A stretch of DNA of 64,000 bases from Melampsora larici-populina 98AG31 (GCF_000204055.1 NW_006768814.1:271322-335321), one strand, 5' to 3'. Positions 34,030-45,976 are shown, numbered from the stretch's first letter. Notes: a model not told the origin generated them from the letters alone. Numbers and translations: made by a program.

Positions 34030-34190
34030 GTTGGTAAAACGACGATCAGAAGTCAATGAGTTTTTGGCGAAAGTTTCCTGTACGAAGAGGGAGTTACAGA
34101 AGTTTAATGGGAAGCTTAGTCATTTAACACTGATCTTGCCACAGCTGAAGTCTTACCTAGGTGGATTCCTCAATCAAACTTGATCAAATC
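34030..34190 (+). pseudogene. Plus-strand fragment of a YR-retroelement reverse transcriptase
   Basis: The frame reading SEVNEFLAKVSCTKRELQKF and then LSHLTLILPQLKSYLGG matches the RT thumb/connection region of the element at 56765-58558 (KEVDEFLAPGASFNLKRAEK, LVHTTYIVPNLKCYMPSL). It is on the opposite strand from the adjacent gag remnant, so either a second element or an inverted internal piece is involved. Confidence 0.65.
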
Positions 34191-36653
34191 TATCTTCCAG
34201 AGATCTGATCACCGTAGTTGCTATTGCATCACATACAGATTGTCTTCCCACTTGTAAGCCATTCCCCCGAGTTTATCACAACAGTGAGCATTTCTGTTGT
34301 TTCCTCAAAATATGTTAAGTTACCTCTATGTCACCAAATGAACAGAAACATAAAGAGAAGACAAGGGAGGGGCATCCCAAAAATGTTGAAGTACATATGA
34401 GAAGTATGGACATCAGTATTCCTGGCATCCCAAACAAATTCAAAAGTACCTGATCATTAAGTGTGGGCTTTGAACAGAAGAATTGTTGTTTACCAGTGAT
34501 ACTTCCCCTGATCCAATTCTACAGTGATTTTTTTTCTCTGAAACTGATCTCAACATTAGAAAGCATTACATACACTATCAGGAATTTTCAAGATCCCTGC
34601 AGGAACTCTGATTGTAGTCAGGGGTAGAGTACTGGTAGAAGTCCCTGTGACAAAACCCACTTTGGGCCCAATTGAGCCATCAAATCAGCTGTGTACTGAT
34701 ATAAGAAGTTAACTGAAACTTACATGTAAATAGAGGTACCATTCTTCCATGCCGTTTCTGGTAAATAATTAGCTCCAACTCAAATTGCAATCACCCCCCA
34801 AAGCCCAAATCCATGAAACACACATTGGCACTGCGGTGAGCAGAATCTCTTAAATTAGCAGAAAATTCAGTAAACTATGGTGTAGATGTGTTTTCAGCAA
34901 GAATTATTTTTTTATTATCTTTGATGGTCAACTGGTATTTCAAATCAATCACTTTATACTATTATAATCATATACAATTTAATCATACAATTTAATACAG
35001 GTAGTAGGTAGTGATGATAAGTCAAAAATCATACAAATAGTAAATGAGTAAGATCAAATCAATGATCATCTATTAAAGTTGGATATAAGAAAAAGAGCAT
35101 TTAGTTTTTATTCAATAGAATGAAATCTGTTATCAAAGGAATGAAAGAAGAAGATTGAAAGAATAAGAATTGAGGGAAAAGTAAAAAATATAGGTGTGAT
35201 AAATTTGAAAAAGGTTTTGGTTTAAGGTTCAAGAAGTTTAAATTGGGTTAATATTAAGACCAGAATGATCCAACATGATCTCATAGTGGAAAGAAAGTGG
35301 TCAGAAAAGCAAAAAGTGGTGACAAAGGGTGAAAATAATTGAAGATGAAGGTTTTCAGCTGATTACGTATCTCAAAACTTATCAGATGAGGATAATAAAT
35401 AGTTCAATTGATGTGAAATGTTCCATTTCATGATTTACAGCCTATAAATTACTATAACTGAGGATTTGTGAAAAAATTATCGGGAATTAAAGAGAATGGT
35501 GTGAAATTTGACTTTTGCACTGACATACACCCATGTAACAGCATTTACAACACAAAAGTCTTATCTTACAAATATTTACAGCTCAATTGCTCATTCATCA
35601 CACATCATGAGTAGGTGATGTTATACCAAGGTTTGATCAAAATCACAAGATCCACAAGATGAGCTATAGTTACCAAAAATTGAAATACTTGAGAAAAAAG
35701 CCAAAATTTTAAAAACGGTTTTCAGCTATGAATATTAGGAGAATTTCACCTGTATTCATTTTAAGATGATCTTTCAATCATTTGTATACTTGGTTGATTG
35801 ATTTCACAGCTTAAATCACATCATTTGTATGTGTTTGTGAGTGGGTGTCTCTTTTCTGTCATTTTTATTCCCCTCTTTCACTATGTTGATTTCATTTGCT
35901 TTGCTATCTTTTACGTCATGTTGTACATTACTTTTTGGTATACTGCATACCTTTCTTTCATTTGTACTTTTGTGCTTGTTCCATTGTTGCATCTTATGCT
36001 TTTGCCATTGTCTCTCATTTTAAGAATTGCAAATTCCCTTGATTTCTGAGCTTGAATTTTTGATCACTTTGCTTTCCCATCAAGCATGCTTGTCATGGAG
36101 CCCGTTGACACCCAACAACATGATTTGAACCTGCTGCCTTTTGCAGCATATTCCCAGGATCATGCAATTTACTCCTGTAAAAGTATATGCTTTCTTTGTC
36201 TTAACACCAAACATCGTTGTTATATTTCAGCCTTGAGCCCTAATTACAGGACCAAGGGCTAACAGTACTGTATGTAATATTAAAATATTGTATTAAGCCA
36301 TACACTACATCTCAAGGCTCAGTGTCAAGAGCCACTCAAACACATGTATGTAATGTATTAAATACACAGTAAACCTAACTCAAGTGTCAACCACAAGTTG
36401 ACACGTGAATAGACAAGACTCACACGCCAACCACAAGTTGACAATGGAACTGAGACTATATAAACCCCCCTTCTTCCCTATAATCAACCCCTGTCTATTA
36501 CGACCATCACAACACAGAACCACATTTACTTGACTCCTATTGAGAGGATTTTTGAGTATGTGGTTAGTTAAGCTTGACTGCAGGCACTCTAGCTAGAAAA
36601 TGACAATTCATCAAGATTAGTAGGTCTGTTCATTGAATAACACAACAGTGTAG
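34191..36653. other. Long AT-rich intergenic stretch
   Basis: No convincing gene. A hydrophobic frame at 35798-36049 is T-rich composition only. At 36385-36480 two CAACCACAAGTTGACA direct repeats precede ACTATATAAACC, which could be a Pol II promoter or part of an LTR, but no paired LTR, PBS or coding region was found. Confidence 0.45.
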
Positions 36654-37147
36654 TTTGTAATAAAAGGATCCATCACTGCACACCTGAGTCATCACCCACA
36701 CACTACATATGTCCAGCAGGCTTAGTTAATAGTTGCCTGTCATGTACATACAGGTCTGTTCAGCTGTCTGCTCATCTGACCAAATAAAACACATGTGATA
36801 CATCATGTAACTTTTTTGCCATTGACAAAATTGTCCCAACAATCCACTACATATATCATCCTGGCGACTCAGGCAACATTCTTGTAGCCATTTGTCAGTA
36901 ACAGAAAAGTTGTTAAATGAGGTTTGGTTGACAAAATTTTGTCAAAAATTTGAGTCAGTGTATGTAGTCAATTTTTGGAATGATTTTGTCAAGCTGAAAA
37001 AAATTCAGCATATATTACATATGATTCACTCATCCAGATGAGAACAATCTGTATGTACATGGTATCCACCTTTTCATCAGCCTGCTGCACATAGGTAGTG
37101 TGGGTGTCATGGCTCAGGTGTGCAGTGATAGATCCTTTTATGACAAA
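36654..37147. mobile_element. 494-bp foldback element with ~65-100-bp inverted arms
   Basis: The left arm (TTTGTAATAAAAGGATCC, then CATCACTGCACACCTGAG) is repeated inverted at 37075-37147 with scattered mismatches. Weaker pairing extends inward through CATGTACATACAG. No coding region. No clear target duplication, so the superfamily is undetermined. The short gap to 37344 holds nothing recognisable. Confidence 0.65.
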
Positions 37148-37344
37148 TTATACTCTTAATCATTTCCCCCTTCCTACTTGGGGAAGTTGAATAATGTTCA
37201 CAGTGCAAGTCAAATGAAGGGAGACAGATGGCATATATATGATAAAGATGTGATATCATGCAGAGCACATCTTATAAGCAGTACATCTGAGAAATTCCCT
37301 CAACTGGGCAGTTTGTATAATGGTCTTGTGGTAATGGTGGTCTA

Positions 37345-37573
37345 GGGGTGTTAGCTCATTTCACTACATGCAAAGTGCTGACCCCGCGGATGCGGGGTCG
37401 CGGTGACGCCGCATAAAACCCAAGGGGGGGTCTTGCAAAGGCGGGGGGTTGATCCGGGGTCACCGCGACCCCGCATCCGCGGGGTCAGCACTTTGCATGT
37501 AGTGTTTTGTAGAGCGCTTGCTTCGCATGTATGCAACTGCGAGAGGTCCAGGGTTCAACTCCCTGATGCTCCA
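37345..37573 (+). pseudogene. tRNA-Ala(CGC) gene interrupted by a CACTA MITE in the D loop
   Basis: The 5' part GGGGTGTTAGCTCATTT (37345-37361) and the 3' part from 37508 to 37573 together match the intact tRNA-Ala(CGC) at 28679-28761, including anticodon CGC at 37524-37526, a 10-nt intron at 37528-37537 and box B. The halves are parted by the element at 37362-37504 plus a copied TTT. The tRNA part differs from the intact gene by few substitutions, so it was probably functional when hit. The insertion splits box A, so normal Pol III output of a tRNA is unlikely. Confidence 0.9.
37362..37504. mobile_element. 143-bp CACTA-type MITE with perfect 46-bp TIRs
   Basis: The ends CACTACATGCAAAGTGCTGA and its inverse, ending GCATGTAGTG, belong to 46-bp arms (37362-37407 and 37459-37504) that are identical base for base. 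The CACTA...TAGTG termini and the 3-bp TTT target duplication (37359-37361, 37505-37507) are the signature of the CACTA (CMC/EnSpm) superfamily. The arms are very GC-rich (CCCCGCGGATGCGGGG inside them is itself a palindrome). The 51-bp centre is non-coding. Perfect arms imply a recent insertion. Confidence 0.9.
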
Positions 37574-40427
37574 GTTGGCTCATTTTTGCTTGGGCCAATT
37601 TGCTAGCAATTCAATTGTAAGGAGGTGCTGCAGGCACAGGATGTGAGACTTTCAAATATCATTTTTATTGGGAGACAATGAGGTGCATTGTGGTTTCTAA
37701 GCTTGAGATGACTTTTGAGGTGTAGATCAGCCCAATGAATGTCGGGTATGCCTTGGGACAGCTTCTATGAACCCCACAGTGTTTTGGTATGAGTGCCAGA
37801 TATTTGGCAACATGAGTGCATGGGAGATATGGGGTATCATTTCATGGGATATAGCCAAAGAATAACTTGTAGTATATATACAGAGATGCTCAGTACATTG
37901 CTGGGAGCAGGAAAACAAGACAGATACAGTCATAGAGTAACCAAGGTTTGAAAGAGTGCAATTGTTTTGCTCATTTGCACTAGGTTTATAGTAAAAGGAC
38001 CCAGACAAAGATTGTGGTTTGTCATAACCTTGCCATTCTGACTGACTTTCCCTGCTACTCCGCTTTGAGCCATGGCAAAACTTTGGGATACCTCACACAC
38101 TACCATTACCCTTCCTTAAATAATGAAAGTACAATCAATCATGATGATATTCATCTGCAATACATCACAAATTTTGAATGTAGTCAAACTTTTGTAGTTG
38201 GTTGTGCTGACAAGCTTTCATGGTGGGTTCCTCCAGTGAGTTCACAGTCATTGTGGACCACCTTTTGATGGTCTGTTGCAGACTCCTCTTGTGTGATTCC
38301 AGGTACCTTACAATGTCACTTTCAAGGTAGATATCTTCTTCATGAGTTATTGACAATGTTCCCTTGATAATGTCTAACATACATACCTCTTTTTCCCACC
38401 GGTGCTTTTTCCACTACAGATGAACTTGACAGTGTATTTCAAATTCAGCAATGGCACCAAATTTACAGTTCTTTCATTTCCCAAGCCTTTTTGAGTGTGT
38501 CAGATTCTTCTGTGAACTTTTCTTTACACACGTTAACATCATTTTACCCACTATTGTTTTCCTACACCATCTTTTTGTATTGCTTTGTAGATGTTGTGGT
38601 AATCTGGCTGTCAGTGATTATGTTCATTTTGGCAGTGTATTTTTCTTTGAATTTCAGCTCTTAAGCTTGTGGCAATGCGTTAAGAAGAGGGTGTTGGGGT
38701 ATAGGGTCTCTGTGTTATCAGTGTGTGCTGCCATCAAAAGTGTCACACATCATATATGACACTGGATGCCTCACAGAGCAATGCAGTTGCTTGAATGCAT
38801 GGGTTCCAGAAGTGGTTGATTTCATGTGATATATTTGTCTTGCAAGGGACACACATAAAACATCTATCATGAAACATCTGATATTGATGGAGGCTAACGG
38901 ACACATTACTTGGTTTGTGATGGACATTGTTGATGGAAATCTTTTTTGATGATGGGCAAGACATTTTATTTCCATTCATTTAGTATCTGGGTCACAGAGG
39001 ATCATGCACCTGCATAGGGAAACAAATGTCGTTTCCTTATATTATAGCAAAATACTATTAGATATAAAGGTGTTTGAGTCACATGATAGTGGTGCTGCAA
39101 TATACTGAGGAGGTAGGTTACTGTTTTTGTAGTATACATGAAATTAATAAGAAGTATTTTACAGAAATCTGCACAAATCTTGTAAGATTGTGAATCACTC
39201 AGTTTTTTTGGTTGCAAGTGTGCACTTTAGAGAGTACAGAATTATACAGGCACTTGGTGTGTGGAAACATGTGACAATGCTGCCACCCTGTTTTCTGTCA
39301 AATTGTGAATTTGAAACAGTCTCTCTGTCAGTAATACCCAAATCAATCCCCCCAAAAGTGTGGTAGGGGTGCAGTATGAGTGTCTGCTATGTTTCCACAA
39401 TATATAGTGGTGAACTGCAAACCAGAAGCTCAGGCCTTTCCCATAGCAGAGAAACTTCTGCACAATGATTTGGGGCTTGGATCTCTCCACTATGTAGTGG
39501 AGCAATACATCAAAAAATATGGGGCAGTACCACTTACAATCTCCACACAGACTATACCACCATGTCCCTTTTCAATCAAGTTTCCATACAAAATAGAATT
39601 AAAGCAAGAACAAAAATGACCCTTGGACTCATCTTCAACTTGGGCTAACTTGTGGTCCATCAATTCCTCCCATTTGGAAAGCCATTGGTCTGGTGCAAAC
39701 TTTCTCAATCTGGTGTGCTCCCATTTCATCTGATTTCCAAATTGGTTTTCATCATAATATATAGTTCTAACAAACTTGAAACTTTTTTCTTCATCTCTTG
39801 GTATAATTTATACAATTTCCAACACCAAAAAGCTCTTTGCCAGGCTCTTTGCTTCAGGTTCCAATTCAGGAATCAAACCCTATATGTATTCAACCTTTAA
39901 TCCCAGCTTGTATATACAGTGCATTCAACAGATTTGTGTACCCCTCTTTCTGCAAGCACCCAGGAAGGTGTGCCTATTCTTCTTGCCTATTGGCCTGCAT
40001 TTCCTTGACCCCCGGCTCCTGAAAAGATTAATAGAATAAATAAGAGTCTGGCAGCCTTTTTTTGCTAGAATCATTTGTCAACTAGTGAACAAGCAATATT
40101 GTCATCAGGAAGCTCAAATGATGGCTTGCCCTCTCCTTGCCCAGAAAAGGAAGAAAGCACAGAAATATGTTTCTCATACTCCCTTACACAGTTGTTACCA
40201 TTCATTCATTTTGTCAATGTAGGCCTTTGAGGTCCCTGGAGATGTAGATCTGTCTCAAGAATCCAACAATGCACCAGGGTATAATGATGTCTGGAGCTCT
40301 TGTGTGAAGGGCCTGCTTGAGTACTTTTGCCTTACTGATTTCAGTTTCTCCTTTATATTCTCAATCTGTCTGTATATATTTTCTTACTATTGCATAGTTG
40401 GGCTGACATGAAATCAACCATTCTTAC
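37574..40427. other. Intergenic; decayed unrecognised frames on the minus strand
   Basis: Minus-strand frames at 39729-39490, 39505-39242, 38979-38743, 38380-38165 and 38008-37727 have some protein-like composition (Trp, Cys pairs such as CVPC) and one good donor (GTAAGTGG near 39545), but they do not join into a family I know. They may be a rotting transposon gene. A T5 at about 37584 could end Pol III transcription of the broken tRNA. Confidence 0.4.
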
Positions 40428-40625
40428 TTAGAGCGCGTTCACTTAGCCCGGTTTCCTAGAAAGCGATTTCTAGGTGACCACTTTTCTACATGGTGATTTT
40501 CGTGAAAAAAAATGAAATCTTGTTGCCATGACAGAAAGAGCAAAAGAAGACGGTAAACGGTGTTCGTTTTGATGGTCATTAAGCACATCAAAGATGGTTG
40601 GTGGTACAAACAACCACCAACCATC

Positions 40626-41908
40626 ATGTCTGATTCCTCCACTTCCACGAGGTCCTCAGCCTCTTCTCGAAACCCATTTGACCTCCTCAAATTTGTCCTT
40701 CAAGCCAGAAAGGACTTTCTTGCCTCATTAAAGACCAAAAAGATCCCCTGCCGAACTTCGAAGCTCCGCCGAAATCAGTACACAAAGGAGGTTCTTGACG
40801 GCAGTGATGTACAATTTTGAGAAGTTTGTCGAATGGATAAGCTAGCCTTCAAGGGCTTGATGAAATCCCTTGAAGGCAAACTCATCATTTACCGTAAGCA
40901 AAGTGTGACGGCCAAAGAACATGCCATGATTTTCTTATATATCGTCGGCAACTCTGGAACCAATCAAACCGCTGGAGAACAATTCCAACGCTCCGGAGCT
41001 ACGATCAGCAAATACTTCCAGGAGGTCTTGAATGCAATTGTTTCTTTACAATCTATTTATGTTGTTCAACCCACCTCCAACGAGATATGTCCAAAACAAA
41101 TTCGAAACAACCCTCGGATGTTCTCTTACTTTGAGAAATGTGTGGGTGCCATTGATGGCACCCACATCCCATGCATTGTACCTCTGGATCGTCAACCGGC
41201 ACATTGAAACCGCAAAGGAGACTTAAGCCAAAATGTATTGGCAGGCTGCTCCTTCAACATGCTCTTCACCTTTGTCTACGCGGGTTTGGAAGGCTCTTAC
41301 GCTGATGCTCGAGTGCTACATCGAGCACTCGAGGAAGAGCGATTCATTGTACCAGCAGGTAGATTTGTTTTCTTACAATTAAATCCATTTGATAAACTTG
41401 CTGATTTGTTTCCTTACCTCCAGATCGCTTCCATGTAGCTGATGCTGGGTATGCAAATGTTCTGGGGTTTCTTACACCCTTTTGATCGGTACGATACCAT
41501 CTAAAGGAGTGGAAGAACTCCGGATTGACGCCACAGACCCCTAAAGAACTCTATAACCATACGAATTCTGCTCTTTGAATCATCATTGAAAGGATCTTTG
41601 GTGTCTCAAAGATGAGATTTCAAATACTTGCCATGATGCTGTCTTATTCTTACAAGACTCAAGTGAAGATAGTGGTTGCTTGTTGTATATTACATAATTT
41701 AATCAAGATTGAGTCAGGAGAAGATGACTTTTACGAAGAATACGCCATCAAAGAAAGATTAGAATCAAGGCTCGCATGTGATGATGAGCCAGATTGGACT
41801 GAACCTACCCTTCAACAACGTAATAGAGCCAATGAGCAGCAAGAATCACTTGCTCAATGGATGTCTGACGACTATATTAAAGCACCTGTGGCTCATCGAC
41901 GTGTATAA
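40626..41908 (+). pseudogene. PIF/Harbinger DDE transposase with four in-frame TGA codons
   Basis: One frame runs from the ATG at 40626 through an intron (41359-41423, GTAGAT...CTCCAG) to the stop at 41906-41908 and is broken only by TGA at 40818, 41205, 41483 and 41576. Domains: an N-terminal helix-turn-helix region (MDKLAFKGLMKSLE, then GATISKYFQEVLNAI), first Asp in GAIDGTHIPC, second in SYADARVLHRAL, FHVADAGYA, YHLKEW, and Glu in IIIERIFGVSK. In each of the four places relatives have or tolerate Arg (for example FREV-x-RMDK, H-R/N-RKGD-SQN, ALRIIIERIFG), so CGA to TGA transitions explain all of them. There is no frameshift. The gene is dead unless stops are bypassed. Confidence 0.85.
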
Positions 41909-42156
41909 ACTTCTTGTTCTCATTCATATGTTTAAAACCTGATATTTTCGTTTACTGTTGTACCATTCAAAAGTGTAATACATTATCATTATCTGCATTA
42001 CTCATGTACCATTTGCAACTATAATGTATGTTTTGTTTTGTCTAAAAATATAGGTAATGACTAAAAACAGATCAATAGAAACAATATGAAAAAAGATTTG
42101 AACAAAGGATACATTGATCAATTGATTATTTAACCTATAGATACATCAGTTGATTC

Positions 42157-43627
42157 TTATTCATAGTCTTCTAAAACCCCCACCTCTTCTTTCAACCAGT
42201 TCCAGCGGTGATCCTGATGCATGTGAAAGAAAAAGGAAGCTGTATCATCATCTTTGAGTTTGCTAGCGACTTTGTTAATGTGACAAGGCTTGAGCTCGGT
42301 TGCAAATTCTTCATTGAATATCTTCATGGCTTCTTCTTGTTTGGGATGTTGCTCTAGTTTCATCTTTGCTATGCTAAGCTTATCGCTTTCATTCGCCTCT
42401 GCCAACTTGATAGCTCGATCCATCAAGCTGGCTACAAGTTTGGGACCCGTTGTGCGTGATCGGACCGATTCTGAACCTCCCGGGTTAATTGGGCTTCGCT
42501 TACTTCGTACAAACCTCAGCTCGGGGGTTTCTTCATCTTCATCTTCAACAGGCTTCTTAGAAGGCCTTGCTTGAGTACCCTAGATGAAGACAAGTCAGTA
42601 TGATAAGCAATAAACTGGATACATAATGATACCACTTACCTTCCCCTTCTGCCTTTTTAAAGGAGGTGGAAGTTGATCCTCGGATTTGGAATTTGAATCG
42701 GACTGTTTATAGCCTTGAGAATCCTTTTCACTAGACTTGTGAGCTGATGAAGGATAAGGTAGATGAGATCATTGATTTGATGTGATAATAATAATTGAAA
42801 TAAATAGACGTACCTTCGTTGTTTGTTTCATGACCTGCATCATCGGGTGGAGGGGTAGGTGCTGCTTTTTGTTTCTTGCTCTGTGTCCCAAAACCTTCAT
42901 CTCCATTGGCTCGTAAGTGTTTTTCAGGCATAATCGAGGCTACTGCTTGATACTGTGGAAACCCGGCGTTCTTGATAGGAATTGCATCGGTGTTTCCGGA
43001 CTTAAGTTCAAAAGTAAGTAAATAAAATTGAAAGTAAGAAACAACAAAAGCTAATAAAAGAGATGATTTACCTTCTTGATCCATTCATCCCACCAGTCTT
43101 TAGTAGCATTTACTGTTCCAGTGGTGTCGTCGGTCCCTGGAGCACCTGACTGGTCTTTGATCTTGTCAAAAGCCTTGCATGTTGTCTTGAGCTGGTTTGA
43201 GATTGTACAGAACACAGTCAAATCGAAATCATGTGAAGAAGAAGTAAGAAGACAGAAAGAAGAAAGAAGAAAGAAGCAGAAGGAAAAAAAACCTTTTGAA
43301 TGTGATTTTTAAATCGAGTTAATTTGTGGTTTGTTTTAAATTTTGTGTTACAGTTGTCACGCACTATCTTCCAGGCATCGGACTTGATTCCACCGTCATT
43401 TTCTTTACCAATTGCAATTTGATTTGAGTATTCTTCAATGAAGTAAAGCGAGTCTCGTAGAGTCCATGCGCCAGAAGAGATTTCATCAGCTTCTTCTTTT
43501 CATTAGATCGGTTTTCTGATTTTTTTTTGATTTTTTTTTGATTTACTGCGGGTTTTTTTGATGTTGATGGCTTGATGATTGATTCATCTTCACTGCTGGT
43601 GACTGACTTCTCGTCGTCGCTAGACAT
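42157..43627 (-). CDS. Harbinger accessory protein with SANT/Myb-like domain
   Basis: Minus-strand exons can be followed: a start region with ATG at 43627, a SANT-like exon ending near 43292 (AWTLRDSLYFIEEYSNQ, then GIKSDAWKIVRDN), one at about 43190-43070 (LKTTCKAFDKIKDQSG to DWWDEWIKK), one at about 43002-42815 ending in an Asp/Asn-rich piece, and two Lys/Glu-rich exons ending at 42157. The order WT-x-Y-IEEY, KSDAW, SG, W-DEWI is typical of the DNA-binding partner of fungal Harbinger elements. The N-terminal Ser/Lys-rich frame does not join cleanly to the SANT exon: an intron or a frameshift in the T8-9 runs near 43520 is needed. It may therefore be damaged. Confidence 0.65.
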
Positions 43628-43958
43628 TTTGATGTTGAAGAGTTTTCGATTGATTAGAAAGGTGATGATGGAGGAGTGAAAGAGAGTGAAAGGCGAAGAG
43701 GTAAAGGGTTTTGTACACTGTAGGGAACAGATTGTATGGTTTCATACAGACTTGTATGGTTTTATTCAGATTTGTACGGTGGACGTGGACTTGTCCATTT
43801 TCATCGAAAAGATACAGTCGTTCTCAGATGAGAATCAGCTAAAAGCTAATTCTCAAAATTGGGACAAAAATTGATTTTTTAAAGCATTCTATGATTTATA
43901 GAATGCGTCAAATTAAGAAAACGGACGCATTCTGTAGAATCCCTTTCACCAACCTCAA

Positions 43959-44058
43959 NNNNNNNNNNNNNNNNNNNNNNNNNNNNNNNNNNNNNNNNNN
44001 NNNNNNNNNNNNNNNNNNNNNNNNNNNNNNNNNNNNNNNNNNNNNNNNNNNNNNNNNN
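43959..44058. other. Assembly gap of 100 N
   Basis: Exactly 100 undetermined bases, the conventional size for a gap of unknown length. About 130 bases to its left (43815-43945, including AATCAGCTAAAAGCTAATTC) recur almost unchanged at 44365-44480 on the right, so the gap lies between two copies of the element's 3' subterminal region. Confidence 0.95.
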
Positions 44059-44541
44059 CTCTCCATGCCATCCTTCCTCTGATCCTCAACTCGTGTTACA
44101 ATCCCTTAACCATGAAATCATACGTTTTCACCGTTTTTCTGAAGAGATCAGTCCGTTAGCCTGGCCATTGGCAAGATAGGTGTGTGGTCATCGAGGTATG
44201 ATGGAAAGTAAACGAATTTTCATCTTGAGATACCTGTCAAAATCAAAGTTTTTGTCAGTGTTTGTATCTGCGTGTCCCTGCTCAGCGCACGGACCCCGAG
44301 CTCAGCTCGAGATTTTGCATTTTTCCAACATTTCTGAGAACGACTGTAGAAAGCGAATTCTATGATGACAATCAGCTAAAAGCTAATTCTCAAAATTGGG
44401 ACAAAAATCGATTTTTTAAAGCATTCTACGATTTATAGACTGTGTCAAATTAAGAAAACAAACGCATTCTGTAGAATGTGATTTCTATAGTTCACAAAAA
44501 GCGATTTCTGAGCAGAAATTGCTTAAGTGAACGCGCTCTTA

Positions 44542-45976
44542 GGGTCTTGAATATACATGTTGCTGGTGTGATGAGGTATTTGAGAATGGATCTTGTTTAT
44601 ACTTCAACTTCTGGATTCATTGCAATGGCAGCAAGGATTGTGCTGCATGCAAGATACACAGACAGGCAGTCACATTGGGACTTGATCTTCCACCCACCTA
44701 TGCCAACAAGCACAAGTCTAATAGAAAACTTCAGAACTCAACTTTGAATTCATTTGTCAACAGACCAGTCTTTTTATCTGGCCTTTTTAACATGATGATA
44801 GTTCTCTAGATTTTTTAACACCCACTCCCATGGGCACAATTGAAGGAACAAACCTTCATGTGGATCTTTACTTTTGAAAAACACTCTGATGGTTGGAAAA
44901 AGAAGAAAATACATCAAGATGTTATTACTCCTCTAGCTTCAACTTCCAACAACATGAACCAGAATCTTGATAAGGAAAAATGCAATATAGTGAATCACCT
45001 TGATTAATGAAGTTTACATTACCTTTTTATCTGCCTGATCTGAGTGTAAGAGGAAAATAAAGCTAGTGATTTGGCAAAATGTTTGTATTGCACATATAAA
45101 TGAAACATTTGTTGAATTAAACACTTGTTTCTATGTGTGAAAATTGAAAAATCATCAGGTCAAAGAGTAAATCTATAGAACTATTTTGCCTCACATGGTC
45201 AGTCACTGATCTTTTGGTTTGTGATTGTGCCAAAGCATCATCAACAACTTTAAAGAGTGTTGAAACAGATTGATTCTTCCAAAAGCACAATGGACTCCCT
45301 TCCAGTCTTGATGTGTATTTTTTATCTAGGTAATTATGTTTGTTGAATTGATGTTTATTGACTTGATGTTTATTGACCTGATGTTTATCAACTTGGAGTA
45401 CTTTGAGTGTTAAGTGAGGAGAAACATCAGAGCAAGTTTTCATTTGTGGAATAAATCAGTGTTATGTGGTGATGTTTTTGGACCAGCCTTGAAGAGGTCA
45501 AAGACCAGTGGTACCTATCAAACAGCCAGATTAGAGCTTATGGCCTGAAATTGCTCCAAGTCAGCTACCCAGAGCGCTCTGGCCGGGGACATGTGAGATT
45601 TTTTTCTCACCTTACTTGAAAAGTGAAGATGAAGGTAGATGGGGTATGTAGTATGCCATCATATGTTGTAGAGGTAGTTTGCAGAAGAAATAACTTGTTT
45701 ATTTGATGATAAATATACTGTTCCAGGACCCATCGAGTGTTCTGTCAGCCAAAGACAGCTTGTCAGCCGGTCATGAAGTGCATCAGGCTTGTATGTCACT
45801 TCATAAAGGTGCTGCAGGTGGTCTACAACATGTCACCATATCCAAGCCTCCTTCGAGTAATCTACACATGAATAAATTTTTCTTTGACTGCACAGAATCG
45901 CCTGATCTGATCCATAGATTTGTGCCACTCATTTCCCCTTGTATGTGACTCGAACGCGTGAAGGCGGATGAAGCCT
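44542..45976. other. Intergenic between the Harbinger element and the U2 gene
   Basis: No supported gene. At 45335-45395 a 15-bp unit (ACTTGATGTTTATTG and variants) is repeated about four times. Other frames are short and unremarkable. Confidence 0.45.

Larger units (their letters stand above)
40431..44538. mobile_element. PIF/Harbinger transposon, ~4.1 kb, TTA target duplication, with assembly gap
   Basis: The left end GAGCGCGTTCACTTAG and the right end CTTAAGTGAACGCGCTC are inverted; TTA flanks both sides (40428-40430, 44539-44541). Two convergent genes lie inside: a DDE transposase (40626-41908, plus, broken by stops) and a SANT-like accessory protein (43627-42157, minus). 100 Ns occupy 43959-44058, and the sequence on the two sides of the gap is partly the same. 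The 145-bp MITE at 32484 and the relic at 13680 share its ends. Confidence 0.88.

Noticed and set aside
35798..36049. Hydrophobic 83-codon frame resembling a membrane protein
   Set aside because: T-rich sequence yields Phe/Leu codons by chance; no splice sites, homology or conserved neighbour.
36250..36600. Solo LTR with TATA box
   Set aside because: No TG...CA bounded unit, target duplication or second copy could be found, so only the promoter-like motif is mentioned.
40626..41908. TGA read as an amino acid (recoding) to explain the open transposase frame
   Set aside because: Apparent host genes here end with TGA (for example 6278-6280 and RidA at 16137-16139), and all cases lie in transposons, so mutation is simpler.
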